Shown here in pieces: positions 1-8,053 of a stretch of DNA of 61,253 bases. Location of the stretch: NCBI GenBank assembly GCA_022574255.1, contig JACZSK010000007.1, positions 1 to 61,253 on the forward strand. The letters are read 5' to 3'. Position numbers and translations under genes: made by a program. The stretch is from Pseudomonadota bacterium (GTDB lineage Bacteria > Pseudomonadota > Alphaproteobacteria > Sphingomonadales > SMXR01). Under the pieces are notes generated by a model. It saw nothing but the letters and a program-made list of their open reading frames with translations. It was not told where the DNA came from and did no database searches. Position 1 is the stretch's first letter; each line of letters begins with the position of its first letter.

Positions 1-1
1 G

Positions 2-277
2 CAACGGCTGTGGGCAGCGGTTCGCAATCGCCAGATCGCTGGTCTGAAATTTCGGCGGCAGGTAGCTATCGGCCAATACATCGTCGATTTCGTGGCGTTC
101 GAGGCGCGGATGATCGTGGAGGTGGACGGCGGTCAGCATGCAGATTCAACCGCCGATGTCAGGCGAACAGCTTATTTGGAAGCGCAGGACTTTCGAGTGA
201 TTCGCTTCTGGAACAACGAAATCCTGCAAAACCTGGACGGCGTTCTTCAGAGCATTGCGATGAAAGTCGAAAGCTGA
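2..277 (+). CDS. DUF559 endonuclease-domain protein, 3' part
   Basis: The reading frame is open from the window edge to a TGA and lacks its start. The visible 91 residues read LWAAVRNRQIAGLKFRRQ, then IGQYIVDFVAFEARMIVEVDGGQH and RFWNNEIL. This is the DUF559 signature (family related to Vsr/restriction-like nucleases, with the conserved FRRQ, DF and VEVDGGQH blocks). Members are short proteins of about 110-130 residues, so only some 20-30 residues are missing. The gene ends where a CCCTCACCCT-type repeat begins. The substrate is unknown; the nuclease fold is inferred from the family. Confidence 0.8.
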   Translation, partial: QRLWAAVRNRQIAGLKFRRQVAIGQYIVDFVAFEARMIVEVDGGQHADSTADVRRTAYLEAQDFRVIRFWNNEILQNLDGVLQSIAMKVES

Positions 278-334
278 TCCCCCTCACCCTCCCGGCTGCG
301 CCGGGCCCCTCCCTCTCCCGCGAGGGGCGAGGGG
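278..334. repeat. GC-rich CCCTCACCCT / CTCTCCCGCGAGGGG palindromic repeat
   Basis: The sequence directly after the DUF559 stop codon contains CCCTCACCCT followed by CTCCCGCGAGGGGCGAGGGG. It can fold into hairpins and resembles the blocks at 2345-2431 and 8054-8090. There is no coding function. Confidence 0.5.
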
Positions 335-342
335 ATAAGAGC

Positions 343-453
343 GTGGCCGAGGAAAAAGCCCTGAAGCGCTATAAGCCGGGCTGGAAAAGGAAGCTGATGG
401 AAACAGAGAATCCGGGCTGGAAGGACCTTTATCCCGATATCGCCAGCGCGTAG
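343..453 (+). pseudogene. C-terminal remnant of a GIY-YIG endonuclease
   Basis: The 36 codons starting VAEEKALKRYKPGWKRKLME and ending NPGWKDLYPDIASA match the C-terminus of small GIY-YIG proteins (typically EKQLKKWRRAWKIALIE followed by NPxWxDLY). The N-terminal two thirds, including the GIY and YIG catalytic blocks, are absent. The sequence upstream is DUF559 coding sequence and a GC-rich repeat. A REP-like palindrome begins at the stop codon. This is a decayed fragment; expression is unlikely. Confidence 0.7.
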
Positions 454-485
454 CTGGACTCGCCGATCAAGTCGGCGAGTGACGA
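454..485. repeat. REP-like palindrome, short right-arm form
   Basis: CTGGACTCGCCGATCAAG followed by TCGGCGAGTGACGA. The core TCGCCGA(TCAAG)TCGGCGA is an inverted repeat. The same unit recurs at 7949-7980 and 9521-9552, and in reverse complement at 30388-30419. Confidence 0.8.
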
Positions 486-673
486 GAGGAATTTTGGGCG
501 AGTGACGAGGGATGTGGGCGGCGAGTGACGAGAGGTGTGGGCGGCGAGTGACGAGGGCAGGGAAAAAGCCAATGGACTCCGGGGCTCTCATTGATAGTCT
601 TGGCCCGGAGTGACAGAAGAATCAAAAGCCCTCTCCCGCGAATGACGGGGATGTGGGCGGCGAGTGGCGAGGG
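472..673. repeat. Degenerate tandem copies of the REP end (GGCGAGTGACGAG)
   Basis: Downstream of the palindrome, the motif GGCGAGTGACGAG followed by a purine-rich linker ending in TGTGGGC recurs at about 475, 499, 520, 542 and, more diverged, at 629-670. I see no credible gene between 454 and 774. The pattern looks like slippage or repeated insertion of one REP end. Confidence 0.55.
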
Positions 674-774
674 TATTACCCCAGCACCGCGACACCCTTC
701 GCATGGCGGCGGCTGGTGCTCAAGGCGCTGGAAACTGCGCCGCAATGACGCTAAAAGGAGCGCTGGGGGCATGT

Positions 775-1542
775 ATGAATGTTTTGATGGCCATCGGCGA
801 GCGGGATTTCGACCCGACTGAAGTCGCTATCCCGTGGAAAGTGCTGAGCAATGCGGGCGTGCAGGTGCATTTCGCCACCACTGGCGGGGGCGTCGGCAAG
901 GCCGATCCGCGCATGCTCTCGGGCGAAGGGCTGGGTATCTGGAAGCGGCTTTTGGTGGCGCGCGGCGACGCCAGGGATGCCTACGCCCATTTGACCTGCA
1001 GTTCGCGGTTCCAGAAGCCACAGTCTTTTGAGGATTTGGGGGCCATGCCGGACTTGACCGAAATCGATGGGCTTATCCTGCCCGGCGGCCATGCCGAGGG
1101 CATGATCCCCTATCTGGAATCCTGGCAATTGCAGGATTTCATTGCCCGTTTTTTCGCCAGCGGCAAACCGGTTGGCGCCATCTGTCACGGCGTCATCGCG
1201 GTCTGCCGCGCCCGCAATGCGGAGACTGGCCGGTCGGTGCTGCATGGGCGCAAAACCACGGCGCTGCTGCGCCGTCAGGAACTGCTGGCCTGGCGGTTGA
1301 CCCGGCGGAAGCTGGGCGACTATTACCGCACTTATCCGGTCACTGTGCAGGATGAGGTGATGGCGACGCTGGCCGATTCCCGTGATTTTGTCGAGGGGCC
1401 GAGACCGCTGTTCCGCGACGCCCCCGGCAAGCTCCATCGTGGCTTCACATTGCGTGACGGGAACTATCTGTCGGCGCGCTGGCCGGGCGATGCATATAAA
1501 TTTGCGACCGATTTTCTCAATATGCTAAAAGAAGCGCCTTGA
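775..1542 (+). CDS. DJ-1/PfpI family protein (type 1 glutamine amidotransferase-like)
   Basis: A 255-residue protein starting MNVLMAIGERDFDPTEVAIP. It has the class I glutamine-amidotransferase-like fold: an N-terminal Rossmann strand, the segment DGLILPGGHAEGM (about 99-110) and the nucleophile elbow AICHGV with Cys137. DJ-1/PfpI members include chaperones, glyoxalases and hydrolases, so the exact reaction cannot be assigned. In-frame starts upstream (745, 664) would add unconserved residues derived from the repeat region, so 775 is preferred although the Shine-Dalgarno-like AAAAGGAG at 752 is rather far away. yaaA follows 10 bp downstream, so the two are probably cotranscribed and may share a stress role. 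Confidence 0.75.
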   Translation: MNVLMAIGERDFDPTEVAIPWKVLSNAGVQVHFATTGGGVGKADPRMLSGEGLGIWKRLLVARGDARDAYAHLTCSSRFQKPQSFEDLGAMPDLTEIDGLILPGGHAEGMIPYLESWQLQDFIARFFASGKPVGAICHGVIAVCRARNAETGRSVLHGRKTTALLRRQELLAWRLTRRKLGDYYRTYPVTVQDEVMATLADSRDFVEGPRPLFRDAPGKLHRGFTLRDGNYLSARWPGDAYKFATDFLNMLKEAP

Positions 1543-1552
1543 AGGAGCGCCC

Positions 1553-2359
1553 ATGCTGACGATTCTGTCCCCGGCCAAGAAACTTGATTTTGAGAGCGAG
1601 AGCCTGAGGGAGGCGGGGACCACACCCGAATTCGCGGGCGCGGCGGCGGAGATCGCAGGTATCGCCGGGGCGCTGACGCTGGATCAGATCCAGGGGATGA
1701 TGAAGCTTTCCGAGAAGCTGGCGGTGCTGACCCACGGGCGCTTTGCCGATTTCAAGGCGGACGGCGAGGGGAGCCGGGGCCGGCAGGCGGTCTTTGCCTT
1801 CCGGGGCGACGCCTATCTGGGGCTGGACGCCGATACGCTCAGCGACGCCGACATTGATTACGCGCAGGATCATTTGCGCATCCTCTCGGGGATGTACGGG
1901 GCGCTGCGCCCCCGCGACATGATCCAGGCCTACCGGCTGGAGATGGCCACGAAGTTGCGCAATCCCCGTGGCCGCGACCTCTATGCCTATTGGAAGGATG
2001 ATCTTGTTGGCGCCGTGAACGAGGCCGTGAATAGATCTTTGGGCGGCGCTGCCAAGGGAGGGGGAGAGCCAATTCTGGTCAATCTGGCGTCGAAGGAATA
2101 TTTCAGCGCCATCGACGCGGGCAGCCTGAAGGCGCGGGTCGTCACCGCCCATTTCAAAGAGATCAAAGATGGTGTGCCGAAGATCATGTCATTTTTCGCC
2201 AAGAAGGCGCGCGGCATGATGACCAGATTCATTATCCAGAACCGCATCGAAGACCCCGAGGGGCTGAAGGATTTCGCCGCGGCGGGATACGTCTTCAACC
2301 CCGCGCTCAGCGCCGGCGATGACATGGTCTTTACGCGGGATTATCCCCCCTCACCCTGA
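1553..2359 (+). CDS. yaaA: Peroxide stress protein YaaA (DUF328/UPF0246)
   Basis: 268 residues beginning MLTILSPAKKLDFES, the diagnostic YaaA start. It also has the conserved LSGMYGALRPRDMIQAYRLEM block (about 116-136) and NLASKEYFSAID (about 176-187). In E. coli, YaaA limits intracellular iron and protects DNA and proteins under hydrogen peroxide stress; the fold binds DNA. The ATG is preceded by AAGGAGC. It follows the DJ-1-like gene closely. The last codons (PPSP) come from a CCCCCTCACCCT repeat that begins at the stop, so the natural C-terminus near FTRDY was slightly altered by repeat sequence. Confidence 0.9.
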   Translation: MLTILSPAKKLDFESESLREAGTTPEFAGAAAEIAGIAGALTLDQIQGMMKLSEKLAVLTHGRFADFKADGEGSRGRQAVFAFRGDAYLGLDADTLSDADIDYAQDHLRILSGMYGALRPRDMIQAYRLEMATKLRNPRGRDLYAYWKDDLVGAVNEAVNRSLGGAAKGGGEPILVNLASKEYFSAIDAGSLKARVVTAHFKEIKDGVPKIMSFFAKKARGMMTRFIIQNRIEDPEGLKDFAAAGYVFNPALSAGDDMVFTRDYPPSP

Positions 2360-2431
2360 CCCTCTCCCCCATAAAAGGGGCGAGGGAAACATGTTGGATT
2401 TCTATCTCCCCCTCTCCCTTAAGGGAGAGGG
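2345..2431. repeat. Palindromic CCCTCACCCT and CCCTCTCCCTTAAGGGAGAGGG repeats
   Basis: Two GC-rich units lie between the convergent yaaA and Kelch genes. Positions 2345-2388 read CCCCTCACCCTGACCCTCTC with a fold-back GGGGCGAGGG. Positions 2410-2431 are a perfect 22-nt palindrome centred on CTTAAG, identical to the one at 8054-8075. They could act as a bidirectional hairpin, but there is no T-tract to call a terminator. Confidence 0.7.
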
Positions 2432-2482
2432 TCGGCGAATGACCAAAAAGATTTTTTGGCGAAGGGTTAGTCTGTCGAAGGG

Positions 2483-3577
2483 TTAGTCTGTCTCCTGGAA
2501 TTCCAGGCTGTGGACGTTGCCGGACACTTCCTGGCCCGTGCGCATACCGCCGATGACATAGAAGACTCCGTCTATCTCGGGCAAACCCCGATGGTCCATG
2601 GTTGGTGTTGGAAAATCGGTGGCGCTCCATCCTGCGCGCCCCAGGTCGAAAACCAAGGCTCTTCCTGACGGCTCGCTGGGCTGGCCGTTATAGCCCATAC
2701 CGTTGAAGTTATAGGGATTTTCGCTGCCACCAACGAAGACTACCGATCCCAGCCTGGCGCTGCCCGTCGCCGCCATGCGATAGAGCGGTTTTCCGGGGTG
2801 GGCGGCGAGCGCCTGCCAGCGAATGATCGCCGGGTTCCCGGGGTCGATGATGCCCATCCAGGTCTCGTCGGATATGCCGAACTGGCGGCGGCCATCCACG
2901 ACGCCTGTCACTTTCACGCCGTCAGCGATGACAATACGGTTGCCCACAACGCCGCCGGCATGGCCAAAGACCGGCGCGCCGGGATAGGGCGTGGCGGCGA
3001 ACCACCTGTCTTCCCGGGTGTCCAGCACCTGCACGTCGGCCACATTCCCCGTGTCGTGCCAGCCCGAGACCAGATAGATGTAGCGGCCCGCGTAGGCGAA
3101 GGCGACGGCGTCATCCACCGGCACCGGCATGTCTGCGCGCGGCTGGTATTCATTTGTGAGCGGGTTGAAGGCGTAAACCTCGGGCGTCGAGACCTCGGTT
3201 CCGCCTTCCGCCACCGTATAACCGCCGAACAGAAAAACGCGATCGTTGAGCCCGACGGCGACGCTGGCCAGCCGGTGTCTGTTTCCGGGAATGTCCGGCA
3301 GCCGGGTCCAGGTATCGGCGTCGATGTCATAGGCATAGGCCGAAGAGGTGATATCGGCGCGGGTCTTGCCCGCTCCCAGCCCGGAAAAGCTGTAGAGCAT
3401 AGGGTGGCCACGCACCATCAGCGCCGCCACCGCATTGTTCGAAAGCGCTTCCGGCATGACGGTCAAAACGCCTGGCTGCTCGCCTGCCTGCTCGCCTGGC
3501 TGCGACCGGGGCAGTTGGGAACAGGAAACCAGCCCCGCGGTCAGTGCGACCGCAATCAATTGCCTCCATTTGCACAT
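2483..3577 (-). CDS. Kelch-repeat lipoprotein
   Basis: 364 residues. The N-terminus MCKWRQLIAVALTAGLVSC is a lipoprotein signal ending in lipobox LVSC (Cys19). The body contains repeated Kelch blades such as RLASVAVGLNDRVFLFGGYT, AFAYAGRYIYLVSGWHD and the closing GVFYVIGGM, with paired glycines and spaced Tyr/Trp, so a beta-propeller of about six blades is expected. It should be an outer-membrane or periplasmic lipid-anchored protein. Related Kelch proteins include N-acetylneuraminate epimerase (NanM), but I see no sialic-acid genes here, so no reaction is assigned. It reads convergently with yaaA. Confidence 0.8.
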   Translation of the reverse strand: MCKWRQLIAVALTAGLVSCSQLPRSQPGEQAGEQPGVLTVMPEALSNNAVAALMVRGHPMLYSFSGLGAGKTRADITSSAYAYDIDADTWTRLPDIPGNRHRLASVAVGLNDRVFLFGGYTVAEGGTEVSTPEVYAFNPLTNEYQPRADMPVPVDDAVAFAYAGRYIYLVSGWHDTGNVADVQVLDTREDRWFAATPYPGAPVFGHAGGVVGNRIVIADGVKVTGVVDGRRQFGISDETWMGIIDPGNPAIIRWQALAAHPGKPLYRMAATGSARLGSVVFVGGSENPYNFNGMGYNGQPSEPSGRALVFDLGRAGWSATDFPTPTMDHRGLPEIDGVFYVIGGMRTGQEVSGNVHSLEFQETD

Positions 3578-3613
3578 TACTGCAACACCCTCCCCAACGA
3601 CCGATAGCAGCTT

Positions 3614-4480
3614 CTAGTGGCTCATGAAAACCGGAATTTCGGCCTGGCCGATGACATGACGGGTGACACCCCCCAACACCATTTCGCGCCAGCGGTGGTG
3701 CGAATAGGCGCCCATGACCAGCGTGTCGGCGCCCTCCCGGGCCGCTGTCTCCAGCACCACCCGCGATATGCTGCGCCCGCCGTCATCCGCGCGCAGCAGC
3801 TTCGTTTCAATGCCGTGGCAGTCCAGGTAGTGCTTCAGGGCGTCCAGCGACGGGCGCCCCTCGCGTTCCTTGCCCACTGTCAACAGCGTCACATTCCCGG
3901 CATTTGCCATCAGCGGCAGCGCCGCGGCGATGGACCGTGCGCATTCGGCCCGTCCGTTCCAGGCCACCAGAATGTTCGAGGCGACGCTTGCGGGCAGTTT
4001 GCGCGGCGCCATAAGCAGTGGCCGGCCCGAACGGTAGAGAACTTCATGGAGGATTTCACCGCTGTCGCTGCGCCTGCTTTCGGCGGGTTTCGGCACGATT
4101 GTCAGGTCTGCCAGGCGGGCATGGCGGCCCAGCCGGTCGGCGGGAAAGCCGATGCATTCTTCCCACTCGTAACTGGCGGAACCGCCGGCATCCGTGCCAT
4201 CCCCGGCGGCGATTTCATATTCCGCCACCAGGGCGTCGAACCCGGCCTGCGCCGTGGCAGCCCTGGTTTTACCCTCGCGCTCCGCGGCCTCGCACAGGTC
4301 CTGCACCACTTCAGCGGTCAACCCCTCGCCAATAAAGGGTATTGCCGAACGGGGGTCGGGCCGCACATGCAGCGCCGTCAGATGGGAATTGAATTTTTTT
4401 GCCAGCATCAGCGCCGTCTCGACAACCGCCTGATGGTCTTCGCGCCCGGTTACCGGGACCAGCAACGTTCTCAGTGACAT
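3614..4480 (-). CDS. Tandem-domain universal stress protein (UspA family)
   Basis: 288 residues with two Usp domains. The first begins LRTLLVPVTGREDHQAVVETAL. The second begins NILVAWNGRAECARSIAAA and ends with the ATP-binding type motif MGAYSHHRWREMVLGGVTRH, close to the G-x2-G-x9-G-S/T consensus. The first domain has lost a recognisable G-x2-G-x9-G loop. The start ATG at 4480 is preceded by AGGGGAGACAGGC, a good ribosome binding site. Usp proteins are cytoplasmic and induced by growth arrest or respiration stress. It stands alone; the next gene leftward (Kelch) is 36 bp away on the same strand and might be cotranscribed. Confidence 0.88.
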   Translation of the reverse strand: MSLRTLLVPVTGREDHQAVVETALMLAKKFNSHLTALHVRPDPRSAIPFIGEGLTAEVVQDLCEAAEREGKTRAATAQAGFDALVAEYEIAAGDGTDAGGSASYEWEECIGFPADRLGRHARLADLTIVPKPAESRRSDSGEILHEVLYRSGRPLLMAPRKLPASVASNILVAWNGRAECARSIAAALPLMANAGNVTLLTVGKEREGRPSLDALKHYLDCHGIETKLLRADDGGRSISRVVLETAAREGADTLVMGAYSHHRWREMVLGGVTRHVIGQAEIPVFMSH

Positions 4481-4638
4481 GCCTGTCTCCCCTTGTTGAA
4501 GTTGGGGACCTCAGAAAGAGCTTACTATATATGGGGAGGATATCGCATTGGAAAAGCGGCCGCGACACACAAATGGTCGCAGGCCGCTTTCCGGTCGCAT
4601 TGCTGGCTCGGTAGCCGAATTCGGCCCGGTCGCCGAAA

Positions 4639-5049
4639 TCAGTGACCGCGTCTGCCGCGACGATCGCGGCTGTCGTGGTCCCGGCCACGGTCGCGCCGGC
4701 TGCGCCTGCCATCATCATGGCCGCCGCCATGGCCTCTGTCGCGGCTGTAATGGCGGCGATCATTGTGCCTCGCCGCATGTCTGCCTGCGCGCCGGTGATT
4801 GCGCGCCCGGTGCCGCTGGCGATGCTCATCATAATAATAATAACCACCGTCGTAATAATAGGCCGGCTGGGCATGGGCGAGCCCGTAATAGAGGACGGCG
4901 CCGATAACCGTTTCAGCCAGGCGATCCGACGCCGCGGCCGGGGCGCTGGTGGCGGCGGCTCCGATCAACGCACCGGCTAATGCCAGCGTTGTCAGTGCGG
5001 CTCGTTTGCCTATCCGTTTGCCTGTCCGGTTGCGTGAGCGGTCTGTCAT
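4639..5049 (-). CDS. Small secreted His/Arg/Asp/Tyr-rich protein
   Basis: 136 residues. The start at 5049 is fixed by AAAGGAGATTATC before the ATG, although the frame is open further upstream. The N-terminus is a signal peptide (KRAALTTLALAGALIGAA, cleavage near APAAA-SD). A short conserved-looking part, LAETVIGAVLYYGLAHAQP, is followed by a Tyr-rich run (YYYDGGYYYYD) and a tail of about 70 residues made mostly of Arg, His, Asp and Gly. Such tails occur in periplasmic proteins of unknown function; metal or anion binding is possible but unproven. No family could be named. Confidence 0.65.
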   Translation of the reverse strand: MTDRSRNRTGKRIGKRAALTTLALAGALIGAAATSAPAAASDRLAETVIGAVLYYGLAHAQPAYYYDGGYYYYDEHRQRHRARNHRRAGRHAARHNDRRHYSRDRGHGGGHDDGRRSRRDRGRDHDSRDRRGRRGH

Positions 5050-5254
5050 GATAATCTCCTTTGCCTTGTGACTGGGGGCTTGATTGATCCATCCCGGTCG
5101 TTGGGCCGGACGTCGGGGTTGATTTACCGGACCATGGACGCCAGCATGCCCCGGGGCGGCTGAACCGGCCCTGAGGGGTCTGTTCATGGCCCGTTCACCA
5201 CCCTGTCGCTATGTTCGCGGCCAGGTTTGAGGCATGATCAATGCAGGGGATACC

Positions 5255-5599
5255 ATGCGTAAGCTTTTGATTTTATTGGCGATAGTCTTTCTGGCAATGC
5301 CCGCCGCCGGGCCATTTGCCGGGTCGCGGCTGTCAATATTCAGCGTTGCTCCGGCGCTGGCCCAGCAGGACCAGAACGACGCCCTGAAGGCGCGCAAGCG
5401 CGGCAACCTGATTCCCTATGGCAAGATCAGCCGCCGCGCCGAGCGCCAGTTTGGCGGCCGCGTCGTTGGCCAGCGTGTACGCCAGTATTCCAGCGACCGC
5501 TGGGTTTATGAGCTGCGTATCCTGCGCCAGGACGGCCAGGTGATTTCCGTGGTGATAGACGCCCAAACGGGCGAGGTCATGGGAACGAGAGGGAGATAA
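5255..5599 (+). CDS. Periplasmic PepSY-domain protein
   Basis: 114 residues from the ATG at 5255 (AGGGGATACC precedes it). A signal peptide MRKLLILLAIVFLAMPAAG is followed by a single PepSY-like domain: GKISRRAERQFGGRVVGQRV, then YELRILRQDGQVISVVIDAQ and TGEVMGTRGR. PepSY domains often modulate peptidases or sensor kinases in the periplasm. It lies 2 bp upstream of a response regulator and histidine kinase, an arrangement seen in many PhoPQ/QseBC-like operons, so it is probably an accessory of that two-component system. Confidence 0.82.
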   Translation: MRKLLILLAIVFLAMPAAGPFAGSRLSIFSVAPALAQQDQNDALKARKRGNLIPYGKISRRAERQFGGRVVGQRVRQYSSDRWVYELRILRQDGQVISVVIDAQTGEVMGTRGR

Positions 5600-5601
5600 T
5601 C

Positions 5602-6303
5602 ATGCGTGTTCTGGTGGTCGAGGACGAGCCCGATCTTGCCCGGCAATTGCAGGAGGGCCTGGCCGGCGCCGGCTACGCGGTGGATTATGCGCCCGACGGC
5701 GAGGAAGCGCATTTCCTCGGCGATACCGAGCCCTATGACGCGGTGATCCTGGATCTGGGGCTGCCCATCCTTGACGGTGTCAGCGTGCTTGAAAAATGGC
5801 GCAAGGCCGGGCGCGAAATGCCGGTGCTCATACTGACCGCGCGCGACAGCTGGTCCGACAAGGTTGCCGGGCTGGACGCCGGCGCCGACGATTATCTCGC
5901 CAAACCTTTCAAGATGGAGGAACTGCTGGCCCGGCTCAGGGCGCTGATCCGCCGTTCGGCGGGCCATGCCTCGCCAGAGCTGGAATGTGGCCCGGTGCTG
6001 CTGGATACCCGTTCCAGCAAGGTCACCGTGGACGGCACGGCGGTGCGGCTGACCGCGCAGGAATTCAAGCTCTTGTCGTATCTTATGCATCACGCCGGCA
6101 AGGTGGTGTCGCGCACCGAGCTGACCGAGCATCTCTATGACCAGGACTTTGACCGCGACTCCAACACCATCGAGGTTTTTGTCAACCGGGTGCGCAAGAA
6201 GCTGGGCGTCAACATTATCGCCACCGTGCGCGGCATGGGCTATCAGCTTGCAAATCCTGACCCCGGCACCGGAACGGACCCGGACGCCAACAAGGGAGAC
6301 TGA
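5602..6303 (+). CDS. OmpR/PhoB-family response regulator
   Basis: 233 residues. The receiver domain has acidic residues VEDEPD near the N-terminus, phospho-acceptor Asp51 in VILDLGLPILDG, and the TARD and KPF segments with the conserved Lys. The C-terminal winged helix contains LTAQEFKLLSYLMHHAGKVV and ends NTIEVFVNRVRKKLGVN followed by IATVRGMGYQL. It most resembles the PhoP/QseB/PmrA branch. ATG at 5602 follows GAGGGAG. It should receive phosphate from the adjacent kinase; target genes are unknown but the PepSY gene and the operon itself are likely. Confidence 0.95.
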   Translation: MRVLVVEDEPDLARQLQEGLAGAGYAVDYAPDGEEAHFLGDTEPYDAVILDLGLPILDGVSVLEKWRKAGREMPVLILTARDSWSDKVAGLDAGADDYLAKPFKMEELLARLRALIRRSAGHASPELECGPVLLDTRSSKVTVDGTAVRLTAQEFKLLSYLMHHAGKVVSRTELTEHLYDQDFDRDSNTIEVFVNRVRKKLGVNIIATVRGMGYQLANPDPGTGTDPDANKGD

Positions 6304-6304
6304 T

Positions 6305-7705
6305 ATTTATCCGCTGTGGGTCAATCCGCGCTCGCTGACCAGCCGTTTGCTGCTCGTGTCCGGACTATGGACCGCGCTGGCGCTTGGGGCCGGCGGATTT
6401 CTCTTGTCCGCCGCGTTTCGTGACTTTGTGGAAACAGGCTTCGATGCCCGCCTGACCCAGACCCTGGACAGCATGATCGGGGCCAGCGAGATTGCGCCCG
6501 AGGGCTTTGTGCGCTTCAACCGGCCGCTGGCCGATCAGCGCTTTATAGAGCCCTATTCGGGCTGGTACTGGCAGGTAACGGCGCCGGGGCAGGAGCCCTT
6601 CCGCTCACGCTCGCTGTGGGACTATGAGCTGTCACCGCCGCCGGAAGACTCGGCCTTCACCCGGCATTTTCACGAGATACCCGGCCCCGACGGGCAAATC
6701 CTCAGGGTTGCCGAACAGGACGTCCTGCTGCCCGGCAGCGAGGATGTGCTGCGCTATATGGCGGCCGCCGATGCCACCGAGATGCGCGCCGAAATTGCCC
6801 AGTTTGACCGCATCGTCGCCTGGTCGCTGGGCGCGCTGGGCATCGGCCTGCTGGCGGCGATGGTGATGCAGGTGACGTTCGGGCTGTTCCCGCTCAGGCG
6901 CATCCAGAGCGGGCTTTCGGCGGTACGCTCGGGCCGGGCGCGGCGGCTGGACCGGCGCTACCCACCCGAAATCCAGCCCCTGGTCGATGAGATGAATGCG
7001 GTGCTGGACCATAACCAGTCGCTGGTCGAGCGGGCGCGCACCCATGTGGGCAACCTGGCCCATGCCTTGAAGACGCCGCTATCGGTGATGGCCAACGAGG
7101 CGGCTTCCAAAGACAGCAAAAGGCTGGCCGGGATCGTCGAAAAACAGACGCAGATTATCCGCCGCCATGTGGACCATCACCTGACGCGCGCCCGCACCAT
7201 GGCCGGACATGGGCTGATTGGCGTGCGCACCGACGTGGCCCCGGCGGTCAGGGATATTGCCCGCGCCCTGGGGCGCATTTACAAGGACAAGGGGCTGGAA
7301 TTTGATCTGGCGCTGGATGACGACGTCTGTTTCTGGGGCGAGCGCCATGACCTGGATGAAATGCTCGGCAACCTGATGGACAATGCCGCCAAATGGGCGG
7401 AGACCCGGGTCACCGTCTCGGCGGCCAACCTGTCTCTTGATCCCGAATCCGGCGCGGCGCGCGGCGGCGATGCCAAGCCCCTTATCGCCATTATTATCGA
7501 AGACGACGGCCCGGGGGTCGAGGCCGAGAAGCGTGCGGCGCTGTTCGAGCGTGGCCGCCGCCTTGATGAAAGCGTGCCCGGCACCGGGCTGGGGCTGGCC
7601 ATTGTCCAGGACATTGCCGAGATGTGCGGCGGCGGCGTGGCGCTGGACGAATCGCCGCTGGGCGGCCTGCAGGCCACCATCACCCTGCCATCACCGACCG
7701 ATTGA
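6305..7705 (+). CDS. Sensor histidine kinase (PhoQ/QseC-like)
   Basis: About 466 residues. TM1 lies at LLLVSGLWTALALGAGGFLL. A periplasmic sensor of about 125 residues follows, then TM2 (WSLGALGIGLLAAMVMQVTF), HAMP-like linker, DHp with His253 in NLAHALKTPL, N box LGNLMDNAAKWA, G1 EDDGPGV and G2 GTGLGLAI. The start is unusual: no ATG, GTG or TTG occurs between the regulator stop and TM1. AAGGGAG at 6292-6298 is spaced 6 nt from an ATT at 6305, so a non-canonical ATT (or CTG at 6314) start coupled to the upstream gene is proposed. A GTG inside TM1 at 6356 would truncate the first helix. Function as kinase is sure, start is not. Confidence 0.9.
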   Translation: MYPLWVNPRSLTSRLLLVSGLWTALALGAGGFLLSAAFRDFVETGFDARLTQTLDSMIGASEIAPEGFVRFNRPLADQRFIEPYSGWYWQVTAPGQEPFRSRSLWDYELSPPPEDSAFTRHFHEIPGPDGQILRVAEQDVLLPGSEDVLRYMAAADATEMRAEIAQFDRIVAWSLGALGIGLLAAMVMQVTFGLFPLRRIQSGLSAVRSGRARRLDRRYPPEIQPLVDEMNAVLDHNQSLVERARTHVGNLAHALKTPLSVMANEAASKDSKRLAGIVEKQTQIIRRHVDHHLTRARTMAGHGLIGVRTDVAPAVRDIARALGRIYKDKGLEFDLALDDDVCFWGERHDLDEMLGNLMDNAAKWAETRVTVSAANLSLDPESGAARGGDAKPLIAIIIEDDGPGVEAEKRAALFERGRRLDESVPGTGLGLAIVQDIAEMCGGGVALDESPLGGLQATITLPSPTD

Positions 7706-7748
7706 ACCACAGGATAGGGTCACTCCGGGTCTGACCCGGTCGCCCCGT

Positions 7749-7818
7749 TAATTGGGGACAGTATTTTCAATAGACCAGTAAGCCGCACCGCTGGCGGGCC
7801 AGATACTGTCCCCAATTA
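7749..7818. repeat. 70-bp palindromic element with TAATTGGGGACAGTAT ends
   Basis: Perfect 16-bp terminal inverted repeats (TAATTGGGGACAGTAT and ATACTGTCCCCAATTA) enclose 38 bp containing CCAGTAAGCCGCA. A second copy is at 34559-34630. It lies 44 bp after the histidine kinase stop. As RNA it would form a strong stem. I recall similar GGGGACAGT palindromes near REP-associated Y1 transposases, but no such gene is in this window. Confidence 0.85.
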
Positions 7819-7830
7819 ATCCCCCCATCG

Positions 7831-7980
7831 CCATTCGCCGACCCGCTCTGCGTGATGCGCCTTGGCGGCGAATCCAGTAGCCTCAGTGCGAGGGGTTAGT
7901 CTCATAGGGACGACTTCTAATTATTTTCAGCCGTAACCCGCAGCGTTGCTAGACTCGCCGATCAAGTCGGCGAGTGACGA
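7831..7980. repeat. Composite REP-like element (long left arm, 69-nt spacer, short right arm)
   Basis: The left arm, 7831-7879, reads CCATTCGCCGACCCGCTC, then TGCGTGATGCGCCTTGGCGG and CGAATCCAGTA. The right arm, 7949-7980, is CTAGACTCGCCGATCAAG plus TCGGCGAGTGACGA. The spacer differs from those at 9490 and 30420. A further decayed piece (CCAAGGCGCGTCACGCGG) is at 8000-8017. The stretch 7706-8225 has no gene; it consists of this element, the 70-bp palindrome before it and a CCCTCTCCC palindrome after it. Confidence 0.7.
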
Positions 7981-8053
7981 GCTGAGATTTAACTCACACC
8001 CAAGGCGCGTCACGCGGGGGAGAGGGCGAAGCCGGCAAGCTCCTAAGGAAACC

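Noticed and set aside
454-673. CRISPR-like array from the spaced GGCGAGTGACGAG repeats
   Set aside because: Repeat length and spacing are irregular, spacers are short and similar to each other, and no cas genes are present.
2798-3607. Plus-strand frame opposite the Kelch gene
   Set aside because: The minus-strand frame shows Kelch blades and a lipobox; the plus frame is a shadow.
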